Shown here: one piece after another, positions 26,276-35,727 of the stretch
Layout: each line of letters starts with the position of its first letter
Numbering within the stretch: the stretch's first letter is position 1
From: CAWBBA01 sp963741625
GTDB taxonomy: Bacteria; Desulfobacterota; Desulfomonilia; Desulfomonilales; Desulfomonilaceae
Reading direction: 5' to 3'
DNA length: 64,000 bases
NCBI GenBank assembly: GCA_963741625.1
Contig: CAVUIT010000008.1
Coordinates: 124,001 to 188,000, forward strand
Position numbers and translations under genes: made by a program
Notes under the pieces: generated by a model
What the model was told of the DNA's origin: nothing
The model's database searches: none
The model's input: the letters and a program-made list of their open reading frames with translations, nothing else

Positions 26276-27136
26276 ATGATCCCGCAACCTATCCCTCTCC
26301 CACGCATTGTTCTGGACCCCGCTTCCCATACGCTGGTCATGGGTGTCATCAACACCACACCGGACTCCTTTTCGGATGGCGGAAAACACCTTGATCCTGA
26401 AGTTGCTGTCGCCGCGGGGATCGAGATGCTGGAAGCCGGCGCGGACATCATTGATGTGGGTGGAGAATCTACTCGGCCTGGGTCCGCGTACGTGGAGGAA
26501 GAAGAGGAGCTTCAGAGGTCCGTCCCTGTGATCCGGGAGATCTCCCGATCCAAGCCGGAGGCGGTGATTTCCATCGATACCCGCCGGAGAACCGTGGCCG
26601 AAGCAGCCGTAGCCGCGGGCGCTCAAATAATCAACGACGTGTCGGGCTTCCGGGACGATCCCACGCTGATTGATCTCGCTCGTGAAGCCGGAACAGGTCT
26701 CGTTGTCATGCACATGCTTGGGACACCTAAGACCATGCAGACTGAGATCCGTTACGGTTCTTTTCCCGGCGACATCTATTCCTTTTTTCAGGAGCGCATA
26801 CAGGTTCTGGAGAAGGCGGGAATAGCGCCGGAAAAGATTGTCATAGATCCAGGCATAGGATTCGGCAAAACCTTTGATCAGAACCTCACCCTCATAAATC
26901 GTCTCGATTTCTTGAAGCCCCTTGGGAAAGCCATTCTGGTGGGGCCATCAAGAAAGGCATTTCTGGGAAAGATCTTGGACGAACCGGTTGCAGTCAGGCG
27001 AGATATTGGCACCCTGGGGGCAATAACTGCGGCCGTGCTCCGCGGGGCCTCTATAGTCCGCGTTCATCACGTCCCCTCAACCGTGCAGGTTTGCAGAGTT
27101 GCGGACGCGGTCCTGAGAGAGAGGGTTGGCACGTGA
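26276..27136 (+). CDS. folP: Dihydropteroate synthase
   Basis: 286 aa from the ATG at 26276 (GAGGAAA upstream). Motifs VMGVINTTPDSFSDGG, DVGGESTRPGS, ISIDTRR, NDVSGF and the C-terminal GPSRKAFLGKI are complete. Condenses p-aminobenzoate with the pterin diphosphate in folate synthesis. The frame extends 42 codons further upstream, but that part translates the palindrome row. Its stop overlaps the acpS start (GTGA). Confidence 0.96.
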   Translation: MIPQPIPLPRIVLDPASHTLVMGVINTTPDSFSDGGKHLDPEVAVAAGIEMLEAGADIIDVGGESTRPGSAYVEEEEELQRSVPVIREISRSKPEAVISIDTRRRTVAEAAVAAGAQIINDVSGFRDDPTLIDLAREAGTGLVVMHMLGTPKTMQTEIRYGSFPGDIYSFFQERIQVLEKAGIAPEKIVIDPGIGFGKTFDQNLTLINRLDFLKPLGKAILVGPSRKAFLGKILDEPVAVRRDIGTLGAITAAVLRGASIVRVHHVPSTVQVCRVADAVLRERVGT

Positions 27137-27516
27137 TCCTCGGGGTGGGTGTGGATCTTGTGGATGTCCGCCGCATGGAGAGGGCCTTGAACTGCCGTTG
27201 GGGGAAGCGGTTCGTCGCTAAAGTCTTCTCGGGAGAAGAGATTGCAGCCTGCAAGGACTCCCCTCAGCCGGCTCAGGGGTACGCAGCTCGCTTTGCAGCA
27301 AAGGAAGCGCTGGCCAAGGCCTTGGGAACCGGTTTTTCCAGAGGCGTCTATCCCAGCCGAATCGTTGTACTCGGGGGCGAAAGGCGTCAGCCGTCGATAG
27401 TCCTTCTAGGCCGAGCACAGAAATTGGCCGAATCAATGCAGGTCACTGCGATCCACGTGTCTCTCACCCACACCCCGCAAAATGCTTGCGCCTTTGTTGT
27501 GATAGAAAGCATTTGA
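27133..27516 (+). CDS. acpS: Holo-[acyl-carrier-protein] synthase
   Basis: 127 aa from the GTG at 27133, overlapping the folP stop by four bases, so probably translationally coupled. GVGVDLVDVRRMERAL binds Mg and CoA; RFAAKEALAKALGTGF and HVSLTHT are the other family motifs. Transfers 4'-phosphopantetheine to acyl carrier proteins. A GTAGGGCGGGC repeat fragment follows at 27540-27564. Confidence 0.96.
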   Translation: MILGVGVDLVDVRRMERALNCRWGKRFVAKVFSGEEIAACKDSPQPAQGYAARFAAKEALAKALGTGFSRGVYPSRIVVLGGERRQPSIVLLGRAQKLAESMQVTAIHVSLTHTPQNACAFVVIESI

Positions 27517-27582
27517 ACGAAGATTAATCGTGGGGCCAGGTAGGGCGGGCCGTGGCCGTCCTACTCCGATGGAATGCCGTAA

Positions 27583-28746
27583 TTACACAACCTCGGCCAC
27601 AATAACTTTCAAGTAACGAGTTTCGGGCATGGACAGGAGAAACGGATGGTCGGGTCCTTGCCCGCGAGTATCCAGTATCCGTAATTCCTTGCCGCTCTGA
27701 CGCGCAGCTATCGCCAGCGTCTCTTCGAAGGTCTGAGCATCGAGGTGATGCGAACAGGAGCACGTGACAAGGATACCGCCGGGATTCAGTTTGGTCAGCG
27801 CTCGACGATTGAAATCAATGTAGCCCTTTTGTCCTTCTTTGATTTGCGAGCGGCTCTTGATAAAGGCAGGCGGGTCAAGAATCACCACATCCCAGGTTTC
27901 ATGGCTCCTCTTCAGGAATTCCAGGACGTTTGCCCGGATCGCGTGAACGCGGTCTTCCATTCCGTTCAGAGCGGCATTTGACTCGGCCATTTGGATTGCT
28001 CCGCGAGATGAATCCACCCCGGTGACTTCCACGGCCCCCGCGGCCGCAGCATGGAGACCCCACGCGCCGGTGTAACAAAACAGATCCAGCACTTTGGCAC
28101 CGGAAAAGACATACTGCTTCATCAACGGGCGATTGGCCTCCTGGTCCAGGAAGAAGCCGGTCTTTTGCCCATCGGCCACGTCAACAAGGAACCTCAGGCC
28201 CGATGAGCTTATGGTGACAGTATCCGGTATCGACCCGTAGGCAAGGCGTTTCTCTTGCGACAGTCCTTCCAGGACACGGGAGGGGGAGTCATTGCGCAAA
28301 TAGATCCCTTCCGGGCCAAGATAACGAACCAGAACCGCCAAAACGTCTTCCAGAAGCGCGTCCATTCCGGCAGTCAGGCTTTGGACAACGAGCACTGTGC
28401 CGTAGCGATCCACGATCAGCCCGGGCAAAAGGTCCGCCTCTCCGAATATGAGGCGGTAAAAGTCTCTCTCGGGGAAGAGGCGCTGTCTCCTCTCCAAAGC
28501 AGCCCCGATCCTCTGCTCCAAGAACGCCTCGTCTATCTCAACCTTTTTGTGAGACAAGATGCGAGCCGTAATCAGACTGGCGGGATTGGCATATACCATT
28601 CCCAGGAACTCCCCGGTCGAATCCTGAATTTCATGGATGGAACCCGCCTCCAACTGGGCCACGGGCGGGTCTGCTATTTCATTGGAAAAGAGCCAGAGAT
28701 GCCCTCTTCGGAGTCGTCGGTCTGCTTTTTTCTTTAATGTGATCAT
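27583..28746 (-). CDS. Class I SAM-dependent rRNA methyltransferase, RlmI/YccW-like
   Basis: 387 aa. N-terminal PUA domain (LKKKADRRLRRGHLWLFSNEI), RFF-type middle, and a Rossmann methyltransferase with VLDLFCYTGAWGLHAAAAGAVEVTGVDSS, the catalytic-loop motif DPPAFIKSR and TCSCSHHLD. E. coli RlmI makes 23S m5C1962, and this family member probably does likewise. ATG three bases after the serS stop, same operon. Confidence 0.9.
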   Translation of the reverse strand: MITLKKKADRRLRRGHLWLFSNEIADPPVAQLEAGSIHEIQDSTGEFLGMVYANPASLITARILSHKKVEIDEAFLEQRIGAALERRQRLFPERDFYRLIFGEADLLPGLIVDRYGTVLVVQSLTAGMDALLEDVLAVLVRYLGPEGIYLRNDSPSRVLEGLSQEKRLAYGSIPDTVTISSSGLRFLVDVADGQKTGFFLDQEANRPLMKQYVFSGAKVLDLFCYTGAWGLHAAAAGAVEVTGVDSSRGAIQMAESNAALNGMEDRVHAIRANVLEFLKRSHETWDVVILDPPAFIKSRSQIKEGQKGYIDFNRRALTKLNPGGILVTCSCSHHLDAQTFEETLAIAARQSGKELRILDTRGQGPDHPFLLSMPETRYLKVIVAEVV

Positions 28747-28749
28747 GAT

Positions 28750-30027
28750 CTAAGGTTTCTTGGGTTCGATGCGTTCCATCCCGCCCATGTTGGGCCGCAG
28801 CACCTCGGGGATTGTTACGCTCCCGTCCGCGTTCTGGAAATTCTCCAGAATCGGAATGAGGATACGAGGGGATGCTATGGCCGTGTTGTTGAGCGTGTGG
28901 CAAAACTGCGTTTTACCGTCCTTTCCACGCCATCGGATCTTGAGCCGCCGAGCTTGAAACTCGTGCAGGCTCGAACAGGAATGAGTTTCTGAGTATTTGT
29001 TACGGCTCGGCATCCATGTCTCTATCTCGTGCTTGAGCACCTGCCCCTGCCCGATTTCCGCTCCGCAGGCCAATGCAACCCGATGCGGCAGCCCCAGTGC
29101 CCGCATCATTTCTTCGGAATTGTTCAAGAGTATCTGATGCTCGGCCCTGGACACCTCCGGGTCATTAACACAGATTATCACCTGCTCGACCTTGTTGAAC
29201 TGATGAAGCCGGTAGAAGCCGCGGGTGTCCCGACCGTACGAACCTGCCTCCCGGCGAAAACACGTTGAATAGCCGCAGTAGTGTTTGGGGAGGTCTTTTT
29301 CGTTGAGGATCTCGTCCATGTGATACGACACCAAGGGAACCTCAGAAGTGCCTATCAGGTAAAGATCGTCCTTTTCCACGAAGAACGTATCTTCTTCTCC
29401 TAAAGGGAAAAACCCTGTGCCGATCATGGCCTCGCGGCGGACCAGTTGAGGAACGATCATCGGCATGAAGCCTTTTGAGTACAGGTGATCCAGGGCAAAC
29501 TTGAACAGGGCGAATTCGAGCATGGCCCCTTCGTTCTTCAGGCAGTACATACGCGCGCCGGCAAATTTCACGGCTCGCGGCATGTCCACTATGTCCAGCG
29601 ATTCAGCCAGTTCCAGATGATCCTTGAGCGGAAAGTCAAACGTTGGTGGCTGCCCGAAGGAACGAACCTCCACATTGTCGTCATCCGAATCGCCTTCCGG
29701 GACTTCCGGCAAAGGAGGATTGGGAACCTTGAGCATCAGCTCTTCAAAGCGACTCTCGACTTCCCTGAGCTTCGGCTCCCTTTGACCCAGGCCGTCCCTG
29801 ATGCTTTTCACCTGGGCTATGGCCTGTTCCTTCTCTTCGCCCTGGAGCTTGGGGACCTCCTTTGAAATCCGGTTGCGGTCCGCGCGAAGGTTTTCCACGT
29901 CGGCCCTGAGACTTCTCACCTCCTCATCCACGGCAAGAAGCTCATCTATGTCCATTTTCATCCGCTTTTTGCGAATGCCATCTTTTATCACTTCCGGATT
30001 ATTACGAATGAAAGCAATATCCAGCAT
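28750..30027 (-). CDS. serS: Seryl-tRNA synthetase
   Basis: 425 aa. N-terminal coiled-coil tRNA arm (about 27-105), class II core with motif 2 FRREAGSYGRDTRGFYRLHQF and motif 3 LNNTAIASPRILIPILEN. Complete and in frame. Second gene of a minus-strand run: small hypothetical, serS, rlmI-like. Confidence 0.97.
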   Translation of the reverse strand: MLDIAFIRNNPEVIKDGIRKKRMKMDIDELLAVDEEVRSLRADVENLRADRNRISKEVPKLQGEEKEQAIAQVKSIRDGLGQREPKLREVESRFEELMLKVPNPPLPEVPEGDSDDDNVEVRSFGQPPTFDFPLKDHLELAESLDIVDMPRAVKFAGARMYCLKNEGAMLEFALFKFALDHLYSKGFMPMIVPQLVRREAMIGTGFFPLGEEDTFFVEKDDLYLIGTSEVPLVSYHMDEILNEKDLPKHYCGYSTCFRREAGSYGRDTRGFYRLHQFNKVEQVIICVNDPEVSRAEHQILLNNSEEMMRALGLPHRVALACGAEIGQGQVLKHEIETWMPSRNKYSETHSCSSLHEFQARRLKIRWRGKDGKTQFCHTLNNTAIASPRILIPILENFQNADGSVTIPEVLRPNMGGMERIEPKKP

Positions 30028-30064
30028 GAAATTCTCCTTGAAATCGAGACTTGCGGCCTAATTC

Positions 30065-30379
30065 TTAGGATTGATCCTTCCCAGGCCTCGGCGTTTGTGA
30101 CTTTGCCAGTGCGGATCTCAGTGCCTCGGAAGGGGGACGCCATTCCTTGCGCCGCATTTTTTCGATAGGGTCTTTTTCCTCGGAATCTTTCGAGTCCGAC
30201 TCGTTTTTCCCGAACTTGGCCTCTATGTATGCCGCGAGCTCCTGCTGCTCTCTGGGCAGCATGTCTGCATAAAGCCTCTCGAGAAGTTGCCGCTCAGTTT
30301 TGGTCATTGCTCCGGGTCCGATCCTCTGTGAGGCTTCCAGCCATTTGCGTTGTTTTTCGGTCAGCTTATGTTCTCCCAA
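30065..30379 (-). CDS. Small hypothetical protein
   Basis: 104 aa from the TTG at 30379, chosen because AGGAG lies eight bases upstream; the frame upstream runs into repeat DNA. Highly charged: MGEHKLTEKQRKWLEASQRIGPGAMTKTERQLLERLYADMLPREQQELAAYIEAKFG, then a lysine/glutamate-rich tail. No signal peptide or Cys. Family not recognised. It precedes serS by 37 bases on the same strand. Confidence 0.65.
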   Translation of the reverse strand: MGEHKLTEKQRKWLEASQRIGPGAMTKTERQLLERLYADMLPREQQELAAYIEAKFGKNESDSKDSEEKDPIEKMRRKEWRPPSEALRSALAKSQTPRPGKDQS

Positions 30380-30485
30380 TTTAATATCTCCTGGCAGTGG
30401 CAGACGGCTGCAAAGTGGCGAGACAATCGGTGTACTAACTCGCATTGAAAACGACACGTTGTCTGCCAAACTGGTCGCATCACAA

Positions 30486-30823
30486 GGGCACGGCATGCCG
30501 TGCCCCTACGCAAACAGCGGCGCCCCTTAAAAGTCGAAGGCCCACCATCCGTTCCAGAGTCAACTTACCAAGTCACTCCGAGTCCCGCAAGCCGTTTCCT
30601 CATTCTCCAATCCGTAAGCGTTCAGTGGACAAGCGGAATTCACCGCAGAGTGCGCCGAGAACGCAGAGAAGAAAAATGGCTTACGTACTGCAGCATCAGC
30701 CCAGAAGGTACGCGGTCAGGCCAGCATGCTTTCACAATTACAGACCCCAAGACGCTATAGATCAACTGAGAGAAATGCAGAGAAAACAGGATCCTCTGCG
30801 CACTCTGCGATCTCCGCGGTGAA
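30486..30823. repeat. Dispersed repeats: GGGCACGGCATGCCGTGCCC palindrome and CGCAGAG element
   Basis: A perfect 20-base palindrome is at 30486-30505. The element at 30639-30823 (185 bp) begins TTCACCGCAGAG and ends CTCCGCGGTGAA, i.e. 8-bp inverted ends TTCACCGC/GCGGTGAA with internal CGCAGAG repeats; a shorter relative is at 36530-36600. No gene is seen in 30380-30903. Confidence 0.65.
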
Positions 30824-30903
30824 CGATTACTCCAATCCTTTCCCTTGCCCGTCCCAGTGATTTTGACTATATTCCGGTGCAACTCGCGAAGCGAAAGGAC
30901 GAC

Positions 30904-32575
30904 ATGATATCGAAGAAGCTCTATTTTCTTGCACTGGCCGTAATGGCCTCTCTCCTTGTGGCCGGGTGCGGAGAAGGCCAACAGAAATCAGAGAACCGCC
31001 CCCGGCAAAGACCAGGCCAATCGTCCGGTTGCCCAAAAGATATACGAGCCCGCGTACGGCGACATGATAATCAGAGGCAGCATCGGCGACGCGTCCGTGC
31101 TTCTGCCTGTGCTTGCTAACGATTCGTCGAGCTTTGACATCATCGGCCTTATCTATAACGGGCTGGTAAAATACGATAAGGACCTCAAGCTGGTCCCTGA
31201 TTTGGCAGAAAAGTGGGAAATATCAGAGGACAAGCTGACAATCCGTTTCTATCTGCGCAAAGATGTGAAATGGCAGGACGGCAAGCCGTTTACAAGCGAC
31301 GATGTTGAACTCACGTACAATGTGATCGTGGACAAGAACACACCCACCCCTTATGCCACTGATTTCCTCAAAGTGACGAAGTTCAATAAGCTCGACCCGT
31401 ACACTGTCGAGGTCACATACGAGCAGCCGTATGCCCCGGCCCTTGGTTCCTGGGGCCAGTCGATGCTTCCTGCGCACCTCCTGAAGGGGCAAGAAATCAC
31501 AAAGAGCCCCTTGAAACGCAACCCTGTTGGAACAGGCCCTTATAAATTTGTTGAGTGGAAAACAGGCGAGAAGATCGTCGTGGACAGCTACCACGATTAC
31601 TTTGAAGGTAGGCCGTACATTGACCGGGTCCTGACGAGGACAATCCCGGACCTGGCAACAATATTCCTGGAACTGAAAGCCGGCAGGCTCGACCAGAGTG
31701 GCCTGACCCCCCTTCAATACATGAGGCAGACGGACACCCAGTGGTTCAAGGATAACTTTGTAAGATACAAGTACCTATCGTCCAGCTACAACTATTTAGG
31801 CTACAACTTGCAGGACTGGAAGTTCAAAGACAAAAAGGTGCGGCAGGCACTTACCACGGCCATAAATCGGCAGAGCATTGTCGACGGGGTGCTTCTTGGT
31901 CTGGGACGCGTGGCGTACACGCCGTACAAGCCCGATACAGTCTGGTACAATCCTAATGTTAAGAAGTTTCCGTACGACCCGGAGAAGGCCAAACAGATGC
32001 TTGCTGAGGCAGGCTGGAAAGACGAAGACGGTTCGGGTGTTCTCAAGAAAGACGGCAAGCCCTTCGAGTTTACCATCATCATCAATCAGGGAAATGACGT
32101 GCGCAAGAATGCCGCGACAATTATCCAGAGCGATTTGAAGAAGGTGGGGATACAGGTAAAGATCCGGGTGATCGAATGGGCGGCCTTTCTGAAAAACTTC
32201 ATTAATAAAAGGAACTTCGAGGCGTGCCTTCTCGGTTGGGGTATAGGGCCAGATCCAAGTCAGATCGACATTTGGAACTCGAAAAAGATCTCAGAGACGG
32301 AGCTGAACTTCGTAACCTATCAGAACGAGGAAGTAGATCGCTTAATGGACCTCGGCGCATCCACATACGACGAAAATGAACGGAAGAAGTACTACGACCA
32401 GTTCCAGGAGATCTTAGCAGAGGACCAACCCTACACTTTCCTCTTTGTCGGCGACACGCTTCCCATTATAAGCTCCCGTTTCCAGGGGATTGATCCAGCG
32501 CCCGCCGGAATTGGTTACAACTTTATAAAATGGTATGTTCCCAAGCAGTTGCAGAAGTACCAGATTCAGCCGTGA
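30904..32575 (+). CDS. Peptide/oligopeptide ABC transporter substrate-binding lipoprotein (frame broken near the N-terminus)
   Basis: Family 5 solute-binding protein, about 556 aa when joined. The ATG at 30904 gives a lipoprotein signal (MISKKLYFLALAVMASLLVAGCGEG, lipobox VAGC). The mature domain is read one frame over from about 31004: VPDLAEKWEISEDKLTIRFYLRKDVKWQDGKPFTSDDVELTYN, RNPVGTGPYKFVEW, FQGIDPAPAG. The break falls in a CCCCC run at 30999-31003; with four C the frame is continuous (SENRPGKDQANRPVAQ). Either a base error or a switchable tract. Followed after 6 bases by the permease gene. Confidence 0.85.
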
Positions 32576-32581
32576 GGTCAC

Positions 32582-32977
32582 ATGGCCCGTTTTCTCTTTA
32601 AGCGTATCTTGCTCATGATCCCGATTGTGCTGGGGATCACAATTATTTCTTTTGGAGTCATGAAAATCGCTCCAGGTGACCCAATCAGCCTGTATACGGA
32701 CCTCAATCCGAACATGAACCAGGAGACCATCAAGCGGATGAGGGCCCATTACGGCCTTGACCAGCCCGTGTACGTGCAGTACGGGAAGTGGCTGGGGAGC
32801 ATGCTGATGCTCGATTTCGGGACATCGTTCGCGCCGGACGGCCGTCCTGTCATAGACAAGATTCGCGGAACGTATTCCTGTAACGTTGGTGATAAATCTT
32901 CTTTCCTTGATCCTGATTCTTGCAGTGGCGATTCCAATCGGAGTGATGTCCGCTGTGAAGCAGGATTCATTCCTTGA
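32582..32977 (+). CDS. DppB/OppB-type permease, N-terminal fragment
   Basis: The first 95 residues (MARFLFKRILLMIPIVLGITIISFGVMKIAPGDPISLY...YGLDQPVYVQYGKWLGSMLMLDFGTSF) are the normal start of a peptide-transporter inner-membrane subunit. After DKIRG the frame leaves the family; deleting one G of GCGG near 32867 restores IRERIPVTLVINLLSLILIL in the frame of the next entry. Residues beyond about 32868 in this frame are not real permease sequence. Confidence 0.8.
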   Translation: MARFLFKRILLMIPIVLGITIISFGVMKIAPGDPISLYTDLNPNMNQETIKRMRAHYGLDQPVYVQYGKWLGSMLMLDFGTSFAPDGRPVIDKIRGTYSCNVGDKSSFLDPDSCSGDSNRSDVRCEAGFIP

Positions 32978-33560
32978 CAAGGGGACAACGCTCTTTGTTT
33001 TTCTTGGCTTTGCGATACCGACTTTCTGGCTTGCGCTCTTGTTAATGATCCTTTTTGGAGTGAAGCTGGACTGGCTGCCAATCTCCGGGCTTCACTCTCT
33101 CAATTACGGGGAGCTTTCATTTTCGGAGCGGATCCTGGACACGGCAAAGCATCTGATCATGCCGGTTTTTGTATCGGCATTCGGAGGCTTGGCAGGTATG
33201 AGCCGATATATGAGGTCGAACATGCTGGAGGTGATCCGCCAGGATTACGTGACCACGGCTCGGGCCAAGGGGCTTGACGAACGTACCGTGATATTCAAGC
33301 ACGCGCTTCGTAATGCCCTGTTGCCGGTGATCACGATTCTGGGGCTTTCTATTCCCGGTCTCATCGGCGGGAGCGTCATTTTTGAGACTATTTACGCAAT
33401 CCCGGGCATGGGCCAGCTTTTCTACCAGTCGGTTATGATGAGAGATTACCCCACAATCATGGGAATACTTGTGATCGGTGCGGTTCTGACCCTCTTCGGG
33501 AACCTCCTGGCTGACTTGATGTACTCCGTGGCAGATCCGCGAATTCGAGTGGCAGATTAG
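32886..33560 (+). CDS. DppB/OppB-type permease, C-terminal fragment
   Basis: Continuation of the gene starting at 32582. Contains the remaining membrane helices and the EAA loop (YVTTARAKGLDERTVIFKHALRNALLPVITILGLSIPGLIGGSVIFETIYAIPGMGQL) that docks on the ATPase. It has no ribosome site of its own. Joined, the permease is about 325 aa, normal length. Confidence 0.85.
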   Translation: MVINLLSLILILAVAIPIGVMSAVKQDSFLDKGTTLFVFLGFAIPTFWLALLLMILFGVKLDWLPISGLHSLNYGELSFSERILDTAKHLIMPVFVSAFGGLAGMSRYMRSNMLEVIRQDYVTTARAKGLDERTVIFKHALRNALLPVITILGLSIPGLIGGSVIFETIYAIPGMGQLFYQSVMMRDYPTIMGILVIGAVLTLFGNLLADLMYSVADPRIRVAD

Positions 33561-33633
33561 AAATGGAAAACCACATGGACTACTGTAATTTGCGGCTCTT
33601 GCCGCCCGCGGTCGTGAGGATGAAAAAATACTG

Positions 33634-34476
33634 ATGGCAATTCTCCAGGGAGATTTCACGCGGCGGCTCGCACGAAACAAGATGGCTATGGCCGGGCTGG
33701 TTGTGGTTGCAATTCTTTTCGTGGTGGCGTTCTTTGCCGATCAGTTGTCCCCATATTCGCCAGACCTGATAAACACGAAGCAGATTCTTGCCCCCCCCAG
33801 CATGGCCCACTTCATGGGAACAGATGTGCTTGGCCGCGATGTTCTTTCCAGAATTATTCACGGTGCGGGAGTCTCCCTGAGCGTGGGGTTTGTAGCTGTA
33901 GGAATATCCACCTTGATAGGCGTGCTTCTTGGGGCCACGGCAGGGTATTACGGCGGGACGGTGGAACGCATAATCATGCGTTTCGTGGACATAATGCTAT
34001 GTTTTCCCACATTCTTTCTAATTCTCGCGGTTATAGCGTTTATTGGATCGAGCATCTGGAACATAATGGTGGTCATTGGCGTTACGTCGTGGATGGGGGT
34101 CACTCGATTGGTGCGGGCCGAGTTCCTCAGCATCCGGGAGCGTGACTTTGTTCAAGCCGCGATAAGCCAAGGAGCGGGAGACCTGCGTATAATCTTTATT
34201 CACATACTGCCGAATGCCATGGCGCCGATCCTTGTGGCCGCGACTCTCGGAGTAGCTGCTGCCGTGCTCATAGAATCCAGCCTCTCGTTCCTCGGAATCG
34301 GAGTTCAGCCACCGGATCCCTCGTGGGGAAACATGCTCACAGAAGGGAAAGACAACATCGAGATCGCGTGGTGGCTGTCGGTCTTCCCCGGCCTTGCAAT
34401 CCTCATAACGGTAATGGGCTACAATCTGTTGGGGGAGGGGATCCGTGACGCGCTCGACCCGCGGCTTAGACGGTAA
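33634..34476 (+). CDS. DppC/OppC-type permease
   Basis: 280 aa, intact. N-terminal helix (MAMAGLVVVAILFVVAFFADQLSPY), FMGTDVLGRDVLSRIIHGAGVSLSVGF, and EAA loop (RERDFVQAAISQGAGDLRIIFIHILPNAMAPILVAATLGVAAAVLIESSLSFLGIGVQPPDPSWG). Second inner-membrane subunit of the peptide transporter. No DppD/DppF ATPase follows; the next gene is unrelated, so ATPases must be supplied from elsewhere. Confidence 0.92.
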   Translation: MAILQGDFTRRLARNKMAMAGLVVVAILFVVAFFADQLSPYSPDLINTKQILAPPSMAHFMGTDVLGRDVLSRIIHGAGVSLSVGFVAVGISTLIGVLLGATAGYYGGTVERIIMRFVDIMLCFPTFFLILAVIAFIGSSIWNIMVVIGVTSWMGVTRLVRAEFLSIRERDFVQAAISQGAGDLRIIFIHILPNAMAPILVAATLGVAAAVLIESSLSFLGIGVQPPDPSWGNMLTEGKDNIEIAWWLSVFPGLAILITVMGYNLLGEGIRDALDPRLRR

Positions 34477-34525
34477 GAGGGAGAAATAGGCGAGGCATAG
34501 GAAGTTACGGAACTGTCCTCGGCAC

Positions 34526-34688
34526 AGGCGCTAACTTAGCGAAATCATGTTCGTGATTTCAATTACATATCACCCTCCCCCTTCCCCTCCCGTCAAGGGA
34601 GGGGGTCCTGAAAACCCTCTCCCCGCCGCGGGAGAGGGCAGGGTGAGGGGGCCTTGCGGGATCAAAGCACGGCCTTAAGTTAGCGCCT
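34526..34688. mobile_element. MITE-like element, 163 bp, 13-bp terminal inverted repeats
   Basis: Perfect ends AGGCGCTAACTTA (34526-34538) and TAAGTTAGCGCCT (34676-34688). Inside are a hairpin (GAAATCA...TGATTTC) and C-rich/G-rich blocks that pair (CCCTCTCC/GGAGAGGG). No coding capacity and no clear target duplication. Sits between dppC and the formyltransferase gene. Confidence 0.6.
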
Positions 34689-34726
34689 ATGCAGGTCGGC
34701 GTAGGTTTGCTTTGGGTCGTTGAAAA

Positions 34727-34762
34727 TCCCCCTAAATCCCCCTTTAGAAAAGGGGGACTTTG
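34727..34762. repeat. CCCCCTTT-AGAA-AAGGGGG hairpin repeat
   Basis: AATCCCCCTTTAGAAAAGGGGG with ACTTTG; the same unit occurs inverted at 56795-56820. Non-coding; it falls inside an upstream extension of the formyltransferase frame. Confidence 0.55.
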
Positions 34763-34815
34763 ATGTCTCACTCCTAGGCCCAGCCTGGGAATGCGGTTCA
34801 CGGAGGCTTATTCCC

Positions 34816-35700
34816 ATGACGCTGCGAATTGGATGGTTCTCCACCGGCCGTGACCCCGCGGCACGGAATCTCCTGGAGACTGTGCATGTGGACCTTGTGA
34901 CCAATGGAATCCCCGCAAAAATCGAATGGATTTTCTGCCACCGGGAAACAGGCGATGCCGCAGCCGATGAAGAATATCGGCAGAGGGAGCTTTTCTTCGA
35001 CCTGGCAGCAACTCTTAACATCCCTGTCGCAACCCAGTCTCATATTCGGTTCAAACCGGAACTGAGGAAAAAGGGGCTTGAGGAGAGTCGTTCCGCTGCC
35101 GAGGCGTCGCGGTCGCTCGAAGAGTGGAGGAACCTCTATGGCAAAGAGGTGATGAAAACCATCAACATCCTCCCATCGGTGGACCTGGTTGTTATGGCGG
35201 GGTACATGCTCATCATCGGTGATCCGGAACTTGAGGGCCTTGCTATGGTGAACATACATCCGGCACTCCCCTGGGGTCCCAAAGGAACATGGCAGGAGGT
35301 TATCCATCAACTCATCGATGAGCAAGCGGCAGAGCAGGGGATAATGGTCCATCTGGTCACAAAGGAGCTGGACAGAGGCCCCGTAATCTCGTACTGCCGC
35401 TTCCCGATAGGTGGGGCTGAATGGGACCACCTGTGGGAGCTCTGGAAAGATGATATCAATCCCGATTCGACCAGAGAGACGAGGGAAAGCCACCCGCTCT
35501 TCCGGAAGATCCGCCAAGAAGGAGAAAAAAGGGAGTTGCCCCTTTTGCGAAGCGCAATCCGGGAGTTGGCCTTCGACAAGATAGTCGTCCGAGACAGGCA
35601 GATTTGGGCCGATGGTAAACTTCAACAGGAAGGGGTGGACCTGACAGCGACGATAGAGGATATCATCTCCAAAGAACCGGGATGCGGATCTGTGTGTTAG
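34816..35700 (+). CDS. Formyltransferase-fold protein (PurN-like)
   Basis: 294 aa from the ATG at 34816 (GGAGG about nine bases upstream); the longer frame reads repeat DNA. LRIGWFSTGRDPAARNLLETV is a degenerate substrate loop, VVMAGYMLIIGDPELEGLAMVNIHPALPWGPKGTW contains the catalytic Asn and His, and LVTKELDRGPVISY the catalytic Asp of 10-formyl-THF-dependent transferases. It is longer than PurN (about 210 aa), with an insertion before the active site and an extra C-terminal 70 residues. The acceptor is unknown. No purine genes are near. Confidence 0.75.
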   Translation: MTLRIGWFSTGRDPAARNLLETVHVDLVTNGIPAKIEWIFCHRETGDAAADEEYRQRELFFDLAATLNIPVATQSHIRFKPELRKKGLEESRSAAEASRSLEEWRNLYGKEVMKTINILPSVDLVVMAGYMLIIGDPELEGLAMVNIHPALPWGPKGTWQEVIHQLIDEQAAEQGIMVHLVTKELDRGPVISYCRFPIGGAEWDHLWELWKDDINPDSTRETRESHPLFRKIRQEGEKRELPLLRSAIRELAFDKIVVRDRQIWADGKLQQEGVDLTATIEDIISKEPGCGSVC

Positions 35701-35727
35701 TGGGCGTGCTAGTGGCCGGCAGCATGA

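Noticed and set aside
34720..34815. 32-codon extension of the formyltransferase frame
   Set aside because: It covers a CCCCCTTT/AAAGGGGG repeat; homology starts at 34816.
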